In this document: positions 15,948 to 25,222 of the stretch, piece after piece
Numbering within the stretch: position 1 is the first letter of the stretch
Layout of the letters: every line of letters starts with the position of its first letter
Source of the DNA: DATFQI01 sp963816955
Lineage (GTDB): Bacteria > Actinomycetota > Thermoleophilia > Solirubrobacterales > Solirubrobacteraceae
Length of the DNA: 64,000 bases
NCBI GenBank assembly: GCA_963816955.1
Contig: CAWFME010000005.1
Coordinates: 1,344,264 to 1,408,263, forward strand
Direction of reading: 5' to 3'
The notes under the pieces: model-generated
Database searches by the model: none
Told to the model about the DNA's origin: nothing
The model's input: only the letters and a program-made list of their open reading frames with translations
Program-made: the position numbers and the translations under genes

Positions 15948-17339
15948 TTAACGCCCGGTCTCGGCCTTCTCGAGCAGGTTGAGCCAGATCTCGCTGCGCG
16001 TGGGGAACGCCGGAACCGCGTGGCGCAGGCGGGCGACCGGCACCTCGCCGACGATCGCGATCGTCGCCGCGTGCAGGAAGTCCGCCACCTCGGCGCCCGT
16101 GATGGTCGCGCCGATCAGGACGCCGCGCTGCCGGTCGATCACGAGCCGGCTCGTGCCCGCCGCGTTGCGGCCGTAGTACGAGCCGCCCGCGTTGCCGGAC
16201 GTGTCGACCTCGACGATCTCGACGTCGAGGCCCGCCTCCTCGGCGGTCTCGGACGTGTGCCCGACGGCGGCCACCTGCGGGTCGCAGAAGATCACGCGCG
16301 GCGACAGCGGGCCGTCGGCGCCGTGCTCGACCGCGAGGTCCTGCCCGAGCACGTGGGCGGAGGCGATGCGCGCCTGGTACTTGCCCATGTGCGTGAACAG
16401 CGCCTTGCCGTTGACGTCGCCGATCGCGTAGAGCCAGTCGTGGCCCGGCACGACGTAGTGCTCGTCGACCTCGACGTACTTGCCCGCCTCGAAGCCGAGG
16501 TCCTCGAGCCCGAGCTGCTCCGTCTGCGGGGTGCGCCCGAGCGCGACCAGCAGCACCTCGCCGGAGACGGAGGAGCCGTCGCCGAGGTGCACGGTCACCT
16601 TGCCGTCCTCGCGCGAGACCCGTTCGGCGTTCTGCCCGCGCCGGACGTCGACGCCGAGCCCCTCGAGCGACTCCTGGACCTGCTCGCACGCGAACCACTC
16701 CTCGCGCGGGAGCAGCTTGCGCTCGCCCTCCACGAGCGCGACCTTCGCGCCGAGGGAGCCGTAGGCCTGCGACATCTCCACGCCGACCACGCCGCCGCCC
16801 ATGATCACCATCGACTCGGGGATCTCCTTGGCGGTGGTGGCCTCGCGGTTCGTCCACGCGTCGTCGATCTGGTCGAGGCCCTCGATCGGCGGCATCGCGG
16901 GGAGCGTGCCGCCGGCGAGGAAGACCGCCTTGCGGACCTCGAGCTCCTCCGTGCCGCCGTCGTTGAGCTCGACCGTGACGCGCCGCTCGCCGGTGACCCG
17001 CCCGCGGCCGCGCAGGAGCGCGATGCCGCGGTCCTCGAGCCACGGCAGCTGCGAGGAGTCGTCGAGGTGGTGGATGACCTCGTCGCGGCGGGCGAGCGCG
17101 GCGGCCACGTCGAGCTCGCCGGTCACCGCCTCCGCCGCGCCGGGGAGGCGGCGGACCTCCGCGAGCGCCTCGTACGGGCGCAGCAGCGCCTTGGAGGGCA
17201 TGCACGCCCAGAACGAGCACTCGCCGCCGATGAGGCGGTCCTCGACGATCGCCACCTCGAGCCCGCCGTCGGCGAGCTTGCCCGCGGCCACCTCGCCCGC
17301 CGGTCCGGCCCCGATCACCACCACGTCGAAAGTGCGCAT
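15948..17339 (-). CDS. Pyridine nucleotide-disulfide oxidoreductase (dihydrolipoyl dehydrogenase-like)
   Basis: This 463-residue protein has two Rossmann folds (VVVIGAGPAGEVAAGKLAD for FAD and VIMGGGVVGVEMSQ for NAD(P)H), the second FAD motif YAIGDVNGKALFTH, and a C-terminal dimerisation domain. The redox centre is GGECSFWACMPSK: both cysteines keep the CxxxxC spacing, but the residues between differ from the usual CLNVGC of lipoamide dehydrogenase. The C-terminal HAVPAFPTRSE matches the His-Glu pair region. It is probably an NAD(P)H-dependent disulfide or quinone reductase and not the E3 of pyruvate dehydrogenase. It is divergent from ssrA, whose promoter abuts its start. Confidence 0.88.
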   Translation of the reverse strand: MRTFDVVVIGAGPAGEVAAGKLADGGLEVAIVEDRLIGGECSFWACMPSKALLRPYEALAEVRRLPGAAEAVTGELDVAAALARRDEVIHHLDDSSQLPWLEDRGIALLRGRGRVTGERRVTVELNDGGTEELEVRKAVFLAGGTLPAMPPIEGLDQIDDAWTNREATTAKEIPESMVIMGGGVVGVEMSQAYGSLGAKVALVEGERKLLPREEWFACEQVQESLEGLGVDVRRGQNAERVSREDGKVTVHLGDGSSVSGEVLLVALGRTPQTEQLGLEDLGFEAGKYVEVDEHYVVPGHDWLYAIGDVNGKALFTHMGKYQARIASAHVLGQDLAVEHGADGPLSPRVIFCDPQVAAVGHTSETAEEAGLDVEIVEVDTSGNAGGSYYGRNAAGTSRLVIDRQRGVLIGATITGAEVADFLHAATIAIVGEVPVARLRHAVPAFPTRSEIWLNLLEKAETGR

Positions 17340-17345
17340 CGGCGG

Positions 17346-17351
17346 TACAAT
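17346..17351 (+). promoter_or_regulatory. -10 element of ssrA promoter
   Basis: TACAAT lies 12 bases before the 5' end of tmRNA inferred from its acceptor stem, the right distance for a sigma-70-type -10 box. No good -35 hexamer is visible; that position falls in the first codons of the divergent oxidoreductase gene. Confidence 0.55.
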
Positions 17352-17363
17352 ATGAGGCGCCCT

Positions 17364-17728
17364 GGGGACGACATGGCTTCGACGTGGTCGGTTCGCCAGG
17401 GCGGTTGCGAGTCGAGGTGCCGGAGGCCTCGTAAAACCCCGGCAACACCATAAGTGCGGATAAGCACACCTACGCTCTCGCTGCCTAGCACAAACTAGGC
17501 ACAGAGCCTTCGCTCCCGGAGCCCGCGCCGGGAACCAGCGGAGTCAGAAGCGGGATCACCCCTCGGAGGCCCGTCCGCGCCGAAGAGGGGCTAAATCCAA
17601 GCGGACTGGCCCCCGACGACCCTGCCGGTGACGGCGAGTCGGGGGCGAGATTCAGAGCACCGGACACACTCGTAGACGCCGCCCTTAGCGCGGTCGCGGA
17701 CGTGGGTTCGATTCCCACCGTCTCCACC
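17364..17728 (+). ncRNA. ssrA: Transfer-messenger RNA (tmRNA)
   Basis: The 5' end ggggacg pairs with cgtctcc at the 3' end (one G-U pair), forming the tRNA-like acceptor stem. The T-arm GTGGGTTCGATTCCCAC is intact next to it. The message part contains the conserved cctcgtaaaa segment and then a tag reading frame with resume codon gcg and stop tag: ADKHTYALAA, ending in the usual protease-recognised ALAA. The terminal CCA is not fully encoded (CCT follows), so it must be added. tmRNA with SmpB (8778-9224) rescues stalled ribosomes. A terminator hairpin follows immediately. The size, about 365 bases, is normal. Confidence 0.96.
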
Positions 17729-17733
17729 TCTCG

Positions 17734-17756
17734 AGGCCCCGCCCCCGGCGGGGCCT
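17734..17756 (+). terminator. Terminator of ssrA
   Basis: AGGCCCCG (17734-17741) pairs perfectly with CGGGGCCT (17749-17756) around a 7-base loop, six bases after the tmRNA end and 21 bases before the next start codon. There is only a short pyrimidine tail (ccgtcgct). Confidence 0.75.
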
Positions 17757-17777
17757 CCGTCGCTCTAGGGTGCGCGG

Positions 17778-19181
17778 ATGTCCGACTCGCCTCACATGAC
17801 CCCCGACGAGTTCCGCCGCCACGGGCACGAGGTCGTGGAGTGGGTGGCGGCCTACATGGAGCGGGTCGGGGAGCTGCCGATCACGCCCGACGTGAAGCCC
17901 GGCGAGATCCGGGCGAAGCTGCCGGCGGCGGCGCCGGAGCAGCCCGAGCCGTTCGAGGCTCTGATGCGCGACCTCGACGAGGTCGTGCTGCCGGGGATCA
18001 CGCACTGGCAGTCGCCCGGGTGGTTCTCGTACTTCCCCGCCAACGCGTCGCCGCCGTCGATCCTGGCCGAGCTCGTGTCGGCGGGGCTCGGGGCGCAGGG
18101 GATGATCTGGTCCTCGAGCCCGGCGCTGACGGAGATCGAGGCGCACGTGCTCGACTGGCTCGTGGACCTGCTGGGCCTGCCGCAGCACTTCAAGATCGCG
18201 ACGGGGCCCGGCGGCGGCGTGATCCAGATGAGCGCGTCGGACTCGACGCACCTCGTGCACGTGATCGCCCGCGAGCGCGCGCTGCGCGCCGGCGCGGCGG
18301 TCGAGGAGCTCGTCGCCTACGGGTCCGCGCAGGCGCACTCGTCGGTCGAGCGCGGCGCGCGGATCGCCGGCTTCGCGCACGTCCGCCACGTCGACGTCGA
18401 CGAGGACTTCGCCCTGCGCCCCGACGCGCTGCACGACGCGATCGCGCGCGACCTCGCCGAGGGCCTGCGGCCGGCGATCGTGACCAGCGCGATCGGGACG
18501 ACCGGCACGGGCGCCGTGGACCCGATCGCCGCGATCGAGGCGCTCGCGACCGAGCACGGCCTGTGGCACCACGTGGACGCCGCCTGGGCGGGGTCGGCGA
18601 TGCTCTGCGAGGAGCACCGCCCCAAGCAGGCGGGCGCCGAGGAGGCCGACAGCTACACGTTCAACCCGCACAAGTGGCTGTTCACCAACTTCGACTGCAA
18701 CGTCCTCTGGGTGGCCGACCGCGGCCCGCTGATCGAGACGCTGTCGATCCTCCCGCCGTACCTGCGCAACGCGGCGACGGAGTCGGGCGAGGTGATCGAC
18801 TACCGCGACTGGCACGTCCCGCTCGGCCGCCGGTTCCGGGCGCTCAAGCTGTGGTGGGTGCTGCGCAGCTACGGCGCCGAGGGGCTGCGTGGCCTGCTGC
18901 GCGGCCACATCGCGCTGGCGGAGGAGCTCGGCCGCCGCGTGGACGAGCACCCGCGGCTGGAGCGCATCGCGCCGGTCTCGTTCGCGCTCGTGTGCCTGAA
19001 GCACGCCGCCGGCAACGAAGCCACGGACGCGCTCGCCGAGGCGATCAACGCCGAGCCGACGCTCGCGGTCACGCCCTCGACGGTCGGCGACACCCGCTTC
19101 GTGCGCGTCGCGGTCGGCCAGACGCGCACGACCGCCGCCGACGTCGAGCGGCTCTGGCGCGTGATCGAGGCGGCGAGCTAG
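17778..19181 (+). CDS. PLP-dependent group II decarboxylase (aromatic-L-amino-acid decarboxylase type)
   Basis: This 467-residue, full-length member of the group II (Ddc/Hdc/Gad) decarboxylases has ITHWQSPGWFSYFPANAS near residue 75, typical of the aromatic amino acid branch. HVDAAWAGSAM near residue 258 carries the aspartate that binds the PLP ring nitrogen, and NPHKWLFTNFDCN near residue 297 carries the PLP lysine. The likely reaction is decarboxylation of an aromatic amino acid such as tryptophan, tyrosine or phenylalanine, with exact specificity unknown. It is transcribed alone after ssrA and overlaps the convergent GGDEF/HD-GYP gene by four bases. Confidence 0.9.
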   Translation: MSDSPHMTPDEFRRHGHEVVEWVAAYMERVGELPITPDVKPGEIRAKLPAAAPEQPEPFEALMRDLDEVVLPGITHWQSPGWFSYFPANASPPSILAELVSAGLGAQGMIWSSSPALTEIEAHVLDWLVDLLGLPQHFKIATGPGGGVIQMSASDSTHLVHVIARERALRAGAAVEELVAYGSAQAHSSVERGARIAGFAHVRHVDVDEDFALRPDALHDAIARDLAEGLRPAIVTSAIGTTGTGAVDPIAAIEALATEHGLWHHVDAAWAGSAMLCEEHRPKQAGAEEADSYTFNPHKWLFTNFDCNVLWVADRGPLIETLSILPPYLRNAATESGEVIDYRDWHVPLGRRFRALKLWWVLRSYGAEGLRGLLRGHIALAEELGRRVDEHPRLERIAPVSFALVCLKHAAGNEATDALAEAINAEPTLAVTPSTVGDTRFVRVAVGQTRTTAADVERLWRVIEAAS

Positions 19182-21917
19182 ACGGTGGCGCCGAGCCGCG
19201 GTCGCGGCCGTGGCTCGGTCAGCGTGCCGAGGAACGCCTCGACGACCGTCGGGTCGAACTGCGTGCCCGCGCAGCGCTCGAGCTCCGCTCGCGCCTCCGC
19301 GGCCGGCATGCCGCGGCGGTAGGGGCGGTCGGCGATCATCGCCTCGTAGGCGTCGGCCACGGCGAGGATGCGCGACTCGAGCGGGATCTCGTCGGCGGCC
19401 AGGCCGGCCGGGTAGCCGCGGCCGTCGAGCCGCTCGTGGTGCGCGAGCACCCAGGCGGCGATGTCGCGCAGCCCCGCGTGCTCGAGGATCCGCGCGCCGA
19501 TCTCGGGGTGGCGCGTCATCTCCCGCCACTCGGCGTCGGTCAGCGCGCCGGGCTTGTGCAGGATCGCGTCGGCGATGCCGAGCTTGCCGAGGTCGTGCAG
19601 GACGCCGGCCGCCTGCAGGCGGTCGACGCGCGCGGGCGTCGAGGCCGAGCGCGGCGGCCGTGTCGCGCGCGAACCGCCCGACGGTGCGCGAGTGCTCGGC
19701 CGTGCCGGCGTCGCGCAGGTCGAGCGTCTCCGCGAGCAGCATCGCCGCGGCCAGGCGCAGCTCGGGCGACTCGCCGGTCGCCGTGGCGATCGGCGCGGCC
19801 AGCACCCGCTCGACCGCCAGCGCCGCGTGCTCGGCGACCGCCATCAGCACGCGGACCTCGTCGTCGGTCGGGCGGTTGCCCGCCAGCGGCTCGTCGACGG
19901 AGACGATGCCGAGCACCTCGCCCGTGGCGCCGCGCAGCGGCAGCAGCAGCATGTCGTCGGGGTCCCAGCCGTCGGGGCCGAGCGAGCGGGCGGACTCCGG
20001 CGTGTAGACGTTGGGGTCGACCGACTCGTTCCAGTCGTAGGAGCCCGCAGGCAGCCACGAGGCGCCGAGCCGGTCGTGCGCGGGGTCCAGCAGCGGGTGC
20101 CAGGTCGCCCACGGGTTCACGTTGCCCAGCAGCGCGGCGCGCGCCTCCTCGTCGCCGGTCACCACGACCACGCGGAGGTCGTCGTCCTGGCCCTCGCGCA
20201 GGTTGACGGCGACGGTCTGGAAGTGGAGCTCGGTGCGGATCAGCTCGGCCATCGCCTCCAGCACGGGCAGCGGGCCACGCCCGGAGGCGGCGGCGCGCGA
20301 GATCTCCAGCAGGCCGCGCAGGTGCCGCAGGAGCGGCTGCTCGACGGGGTCCGAGCGGCGGCGCGCGGGCTTGCGGGTGCTCTCCCCCTCGGCCGCGCGG
20401 ACGCCGTTGCGCCCGCCGTGCTTGGCCTCGTAGAGCGCGCGGTCGGCGAGCGCGAGCATCTGCGGCGCATCGCCCTTGCCGGTCGCGACGCCGATCGAGA
20501 CGGTGACGACGCCCCGCGGGTCCGCCGGGTGGGGCAGGGCGGCGCTCTCGACGGCCGCGCGCACGCGCTCGGCCGCGGCCAGCGCCTCGCGCGTGTCCGC
20601 GTCGCGCAGGACGAGCACGAGCTCCTCGCCGCCGTAGCGGTAGGCGGCGTCGCCCGCGCGCAGCTGCATCCGGACGGTGGCGGCGATCGCGCGCAGCGCC
20701 TGGTCGCCGGCGATGTGCCCGAGGCGGTCGTTGTAGGCCTTGAAGCGGTCGACGTCGCAGATCGCGATCGCGAACGACTGGTCGTGGCGGCGCGCGTCGA
20801 GCTCGACGTCGGGTAGGTCCTCCACCAGCGCGCGGCGGTTGCGCAGGCCGGTCAGCGGGTCGCGGCGCGAGTCCTCGCGCAGGCGCGCGTTGAGCCGCGC
20901 GAGCTCGGCCTCGCGGCCCGCGAGCTCGACGCGCGCGTCGCGTTCGAGGGCGAGCAGGGAGCGGAGCCGCCGCTCGAGCAGCATGGTGCGGGCGATCATC
21001 GTGGCGCCGCAGAGCAGGGCGCCGGCGCCGAGCATCAGGCGCGCGCCGGCCGCGTGCTCGTGGAATCCGACGTTGACGAGCGCCGCGATCAGCATCGCGA
21101 ACGTCAGGGCCGGCAGGATGCCGCCGCGGCGGCTCATCTCGACCGCGGCCACCGTCGGCTCGGGGCGGCCCGCGGCGAGCACGCCGCCCGCGCCGATGGC
21201 GAGCAGGCCCGCGACCCACAGCGGGTCGACCAGCGTGGCGCCCATCACGTAGTCCGCGTGCAGCAGCTGGTGCGACCAGAAGATGAACGCGACCGCCTGC
21301 ATCACGATGCCCAGGAGCACGAGGCGCGGGCCGGGGCCGCGGATCTGGCGCAGCGAGCCGCCGATCATGACCTGCAGGGTCAGGACCGCGGCGGAGACGT
21401 AGAGGGCAGGGTAGGCGAGCGCGGACAGGCGGGCCGAGAGCGGGAGCTCCGCGCCGTGGGTCGCCAGCTCGGCGAAGGTCAGCGCGGTCACCGCGGCGAT
21501 CAGCGGCACCGTCTCCGCGAGCGCCACCGCCCGCTCGCGCTTGGCGCCGGCCGGGAAGCGCAGCAGGCCGGCGGCGACGAAGACGGCGAAGCCGTACCAG
21601 CAGAGGTCCGCGACGTTCGGGGAGCCGGGGAACCCGATTACGGAGAACACGTCCCAGGCGACCTGGCCGGCGAGCCAGCAGGCGCTCGCGGCAGCCCAGC
21701 AGGTCCAGCGGTAGCGGTGCTCGGGCGACCCGCGGCGGGCCGCGAGCATGCCGAAGAGCGCGCACAGCGCGCCGGCGGTGAAGGCGGTGTTCCACGCGCC
21801 GACGGTCCCGGCCAGCCCCCACGCGCCGGCCGTCATCGAGACCACGGCCAGGACGGCCGCGATCGCGGCCAGCGCGGGCCAGGGTCCCAGTGTCCTCGCG
21901 TGCGCACGCGCGTCCAT
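19178..21917 (-). CDS. Membrane GGDEF-GAF-HD-GYP protein (c-di-GMP turnover), frame broken at HD-GYP start
   Basis: The N-terminus has about eight transmembrane helices (residues 1-300). A GGDEF domain follows, with LTGLRNRRAL, the intact active site YGGEELVLVL and an RxxD inhibitory site (RAGD) just upstream. Next is a GAF-like segment (residues 510-690) and then an HD-GYP domain: HSRTVGRFARDTAAALGLD, LHDLGKLGIADAILHKPG and HHERLDGRGYPAG. The protein can therefore both make and degrade cyclic di-GMP, in principle. One extra base in the GC run at 19625-19636 moves the HD-GYP part into another frame; its conserved residues continue without loss, so an error in the sequence is likely. It is downstream of the dienelactone hydrolase gene on the same strand. 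Confidence 0.88.
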
Positions 21918-21957
21918 TAGGGGGGTGATCGACCCGGGGACGCGCGAACTGAACCCG

Positions 21958-22653
21958 TCAGGTCTTCAAGTGCAGCTCGAAGAAGCGCAGGATCCGGCCC
22001 CAGGCGTGCTCCGCCGAGGGCTCGTGGTAGCCGATGCCGGCCACGCGCAGCAGCGCCCCGCCGGGCCCGAGGTCGTGCCGGTTGAGGAACGAGTGGCCCG
22101 CGTCCGGGTACTCGTGCACGTCGTGCTCGACGCCGGCGCGCTCGAGCCCGGCCTCGAGCGTCGCGGCGGTCCCGCGCAGCGTCTTGTCCTTGCCGCCGTA
22201 GCTCGCCACGACGGGGCAGGCGCCGCCCAGCGCTTCGTCGAGATCCCGCGGGAGGTGGGCGTAGTTCGGCGCGGACGCGTCGAAGCCGCGGGCCGCCGTC
22301 AGCAGCGCGAAGCCGCCGCCCAGGCAGAAGCCGATGACGCCGACGCGGCCCGTGCAGTCCGCGCGCGCGGCGAGCCAGGTGCGGGCGGTCTCGATGTCGT
22401 CGAACGCCTTCCCGCGGCCGGACATCGCCGCGCGGAACGTCGCGCGCAGGCAGCGCAGCCGGCCGCCGTCGGAGAACAGGTCGGGTGCGAGGGCGAGGTA
22501 CCCGGCCGCGGCGAGCCGGTCGGCCTGCTGGCGGATGTCGTCGTTGAGCCCGAAGGACTCGTGCAGGACGACGACGCCGGGCCACGGGCCCTCGCCGACG
22601 GGCGGGACGGCGAGGTGGGCCTTGACGTCGCCGGGGAGCGTGGTGGCGGGCAT
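21958..22653 (-). CDS. Dienelactone hydrolase family protein
   Basis: This 231-residue alpha/beta hydrolase is of the DLH type. The nucleophile is a cysteine in the elbow GVIGFCLGGGFAL near residue 108, as in dienelactone hydrolase. The acid probably lies in VASYGGKD and the histidine in PDAGHSFLNRH. The glutamate region VVLHESFGLNDDIRQQAD is also typical. Known members open dienelactones in chlorocatechol breakdown, but many act on unknown esters or lactones, and nothing nearby points to aromatic degradation. It follows the PTH2 gene by ten bases on the same strand. Confidence 0.9.
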   Translation of the reverse strand: MPATTLPGDVKAHLAVPPVGEGPWPGVVVLHESFGLNDDIRQQADRLAAAGYLALAPDLFSDGGRLRCLRATFRAAMSGRGKAFDDIETARTWLAARADCTGRVGVIGFCLGGGFALLTAARGFDASAPNYAHLPRDLDEALGGACPVVASYGGKDKTLRGTAATLEAGLERAGVEHDVHEYPDAGHSFLNRHDLGPGGALLRVAGIGYHEPSAEHAWGRILRFFELHLKT

Positions 22654-22663
22654 GCCGGGCTGC

Positions 22664-23269
22664 TTACCCGGTCGGCGGCAGCGCGAGCACCGTGACGGTG
22701 CCCGGGGCGACCTCGGTCAGCCCCGCGTCGACCACCCGCGCCGCGAGGTCCTCGCGCTCGGCGAGCGCGGCGAAGTCGCGCGGGGCCACGAGCCGCCCCG
22801 GCGCGCCGGCCTCGGCCCAGGCCGGGAGCGCCGCGGCGGCCATCACGGCCGCGTGCGCGACCTGGGCGACGACCTTGCCCGAGCTCATCTCCAGCTCCGG
22901 GTTCAGGGCGTAGGTGACGCCGTCGTTGCCGCCCTCGAGCTCGGTCGGCGGCGGCTCGAGGTCCGAGCTCATCGCCTGCAGGCGCTCCAGCAGCGGGCCG
23001 CGCTCGGAGCGCCGTCTCGGTGGCAGCGCGGCCACCGACTCGCCCTCGGGGTCGCCCGCGAGCGCGTGCGGCTCCTCCAGCACCGCCTGCCACTGCGCGG
23101 GGTTGCGCGCGCGCAGGCACACCTTCCCCGGCCGCTCGCGCCACTCGGGGTCGATCGGGAACGAGCGCACGCAGGCGACCGCCGCGGCGCCGCCGAGCAC
23201 CGCCGCGCGCTCGAGCGTCTCGACGGCCCCGCGCCGCAGCACGAGGAACATCCGCAGCGGGTCCGTCAC
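22664..23269 (-). CDS. PTH2-type peptidyl-tRNA hydrolase domain protein
   Basis: This is a 201-residue protein. The C-terminal 100 residues resemble peptidyl-tRNA hydrolase 2, with LEMSSGKVVAQVAHAAVMAA matching the GKxAAQxxHA active region and ending VTVLALPPTG. PTH2 is standard in archaea and eukaryotes, and a divergent form occurs in actinobacteria. The N-terminal half (MFLVLRRGAVETLERAA, PGKVCLRARNPAQWQAVLEE) may be a degenerate first copy of the fold. It is squeezed between the response regulator gene (4-base overlap) and the dienelactone hydrolase, so it is in their transcript. Catalytic activity is uncertain. Confidence 0.75.
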   Translation of the reverse strand: MTDPLRMFLVLRRGAVETLERAAVLGGAAAVACVRSFPIDPEWRERPGKVCLRARNPAQWQAVLEEPHALAGDPEGESVAALPPRRRSERGPLLERLQAMSSDLEPPPTELEGGNDGVTYALNPELEMSSGKVVAQVAHAAVMAAAALPAWAEAGAPGRLVAPRDFAALAEREDLAARVVDAGLTEVAPGTVTVLALPPTG

Positions 23270-23910
23270 CGGCGCAGGTAGGCGGCGACCGCCATCACGC
23301 GGCGGTGGTCGTCATTCGAGCGCGGCAGGTCGAGCTTCCCGAAGATCGTCGAGACGTGCTTCTCGACGGCGCTCTCGGAGATGTGCAGGCCGTTGGCGAT
23401 CGCGTGGTTGGTGCGGCCCTCGGCCATCAGCTGCATCACGTCCATCTCGCGCGGGGTCAGCGACGCGAGCGGGTCGTCCGGGCCGGCGGGGACGAGCAGC
23501 TGGGCGACCGCCTCCGGGTCGAGCGCCGTGCCGCCCTCGGCGACGCGCTTGACCGAGGCCACGAAGTCGCCGACGTCGGCCACACGGTCCTTGAGCAGGT
23601 AGCCGATGCCGCCGCGGCCGTCGGCGAACAGCTCCGCGGCGAAGGTCTGCTCGACGTACTGGGAGAGGATCAGGATCGGCAGGCCCGGGATCCGGCGGCG
23701 CGCCTCGAGCGCGGCGCGCACGCCCTCGTCGTTGAACGTCGGAGGGAGCCGCACGTCGACGACGCAGACGTCGGGACGGTGCTCCTCGACGGCCTCCAGG
23801 AATCGGTCGGGGTGGTCGACGGCGGCCGCGACCTCGAAGCCCGTGTCGCGCAGCAGGCGGATCAGCCCGTCGCGCAGCAGGGCGAGGTCCTCGGCGATCA
23901 CGACGCGCAT
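23266..23910 (-). CDS. NarL/LuxR-type response regulator
   Basis: This 214-residue protein has a receiver domain with the acidic pocket VVIAEDLALL, the phospho-acceptor aspartate in VCVVDVRLP near residue 54, and the conserved lysine in YLLKDRV near residue 105. The C-terminal LuxR helix-turn-helix runs from SLTPREMDVMQLMAEGRTNH to ESAVEKHVSTIFGKLDL. It is the partner of the overlapping histidine kinase gene. Its start overlaps the kinase stop by 13 bases, so translation is coupled. Targets are unknown; the co-transcribed PTH2 and hydrolase genes are possible ones. Confidence 0.95.
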   Translation of the reverse strand: MRVVIAEDLALLRDGLIRLLRDTGFEVAAAVDHPDRFLEAVEEHRPDVCVVDVRLPPTFNDEGVRAALEARRRIPGLPILILSQYVEQTFAAELFADGRGGIGYLLKDRVADVGDFVASVKRVAEGGTALDPEAVAQLLVPAGPDDPLASLTPREMDVMQLMAEGRTNHAIANGLHISESAVEKHVSTIFGKLDLPRSNDDHRRVMAVAAYLRR

Positions 23911-25139
23911 GGCAGCTCCGCTCTGATCGAGGTGGGGCCCCCGGCGGGGCTGGTCACGGTGAGGGTCCCGTCGAGCGCCTCGACGCGCTTGCGCAGGCCG
24001 CTCAGGCCGTCGCCGTCGGCGCGTGCGCCGCCCTTGCCGTCGTCGACGACCTCGACGACGAGCCGGCCGCCGGCGCGGGCGACGTGCACGAGCACGCGCT
24101 CGGCGCCGCTGTGCTTGCCGGCGTTGGCGAGCGCCTCCGAGACGACGAACCAGGTCGCGTTCTCGATCGCGGTGGGAAGGTTCTGGGGGACGTCGAGGTC
24201 GACGCTGGCTGGGACCGGGCTGCGGGCGGCGAGCGCCGTCAGGGCGGGGCCGAGGCCGCGCTCGGCCAGCAGGCTGGGGCGCAGGCCGCGGGCGAGGTCG
24301 CGCAGCTCGGCGAGCGCGCGCTTGGCCTCCTCGCGGGCCTCGCCGACGAGCTCGCGGGCGCCCTCGGGGTCGCGCGCGAAGCGCTCCTCCGCCAGCCCGA
24401 GGTCCAGGGCGAGCGCCACGAGCCGCGCCTGCGCGCCGTCGTGCAGGTCGCGCTCGATCCGCTGCAGCTCCGCGGCGGCCGCGTCGACGGCGCCGGCGCG
24501 GGTGGCGGCCAGCTCGCCGACGCGCGCCTCCAGCGCGGCCTCGCGCGAGGGGCTCAGCAGCGCCCGGGAGAGCCGTTTGAGCCCCTCGGACATCCAGCGC
24601 ACGAGCACGTAGACGATGGGGATCGCGATCAGCCCGAGGTCGGTGCCGAACAGGAACGCCTCCCCGAGCGTGTCGGCCCGCAGGACGCCGTAGTCGACGC
24701 CGTCGTTGGGCAGCGACCAGTACCAGGCCGGGAGCACGATCAGCCCGGCGATCGTGCCCCAGGCGGTGATCGTCACCACCGACGCGACGAAGCCGAGCGT
24801 GCCCACGACCGTCAGCCAGGCGAGGTCCTTCCAGCTCTGCGGGTCCCCGGCCACGACGCGCAGGCGCCGCAGCCAGTTGCCCTCGCGGCGGCGGTAGGCC
24901 TCGCCGACGCGCTCGTCGAGCGCCCAGGCGGCGCGCTTGCGCTCCAGCCGAGCGTTCCAGCGCACGAGCGCGAAGATCCCCAGCAGCAGCGGGAGGCCGA
25001 TGATCAGCCCGATCGCGGTGGCGGCGAGCGAGATCGCGCCCACCACGACGGTGAACGCGAGGATCGAGGCCGGGAGCGTGCTCAGCTGGTAGGTGAGGTC
25101 GCTCCAGAACTGGCGCAGCAGTCGCCGCATGCGTTCCAT
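23898..25139 (-). CDS. Sensor histidine kinase (HisKA_3/NarX family)
   Basis: This 413-residue protein begins at ATG 25139 (MERMRRLLRQFWSDL). Two membrane blocks cover residues 15-65 and 110-190. The phospho-accepting histidine lies in LQRIERDLHDGAQARL, and the ATPase has the N box FVVSEALANAGKHS and the G1 box VVDDGKGGARADGDGLSGL. There is no large extracellular sensor, so it probably senses membrane state or a small ligand. The frame stays open far upstream to 25937, antisense to other genes, but only the part from 25139 is protein-like. It is paired with the response regulator downstream. Confidence 0.92.
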   Translation of the reverse strand: MERMRRLLRQFWSDLTYQLSTLPASILAFTVVVGAISLAATAIGLIIGLPLLLGIFALVRWNARLERKRAAWALDERVGEAYRRREGNWLRRLRVVAGDPQSWKDLAWLTVVGTLGFVASVVTITAWGTIAGLIVLPAWYWSLPNDGVDYGVLRADTLGEAFLFGTDLGLIAIPIVYVLVRWMSEGLKRLSRALLSPSREAALEARVGELAATRAGAVDAAAAELQRIERDLHDGAQARLVALALDLGLAEERFARDPEGARELVGEAREEAKRALAELRDLARGLRPSLLAERGLGPALTALAARSPVPASVDLDVPQNLPTAIENATWFVVSEALANAGKHSGAERVLVHVARAGGRLVVEVVDDGKGGARADGDGLSGLRKRVEALDGTLTVTSPAGGPTSIRAELPCAS

Positions 25140-25222
25140 GATCGGACGCCGCGGGGGGACCTCCGAGGGAGCCTTCCCGTCAGTGGCGCTGAGGCCGACC
25201 GGCTCCCCCGCTGTGGACAACC

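Noticed and set aside
17685..21917. A single 1410-codon minus-strand open frame
   Set aside because: Only the part upstream of about 19630 is the GGDEF protein; the rest is an arginine/alanine-rich antisense shadow of the decarboxylase and tmRNA reached because of a one-base frame break.
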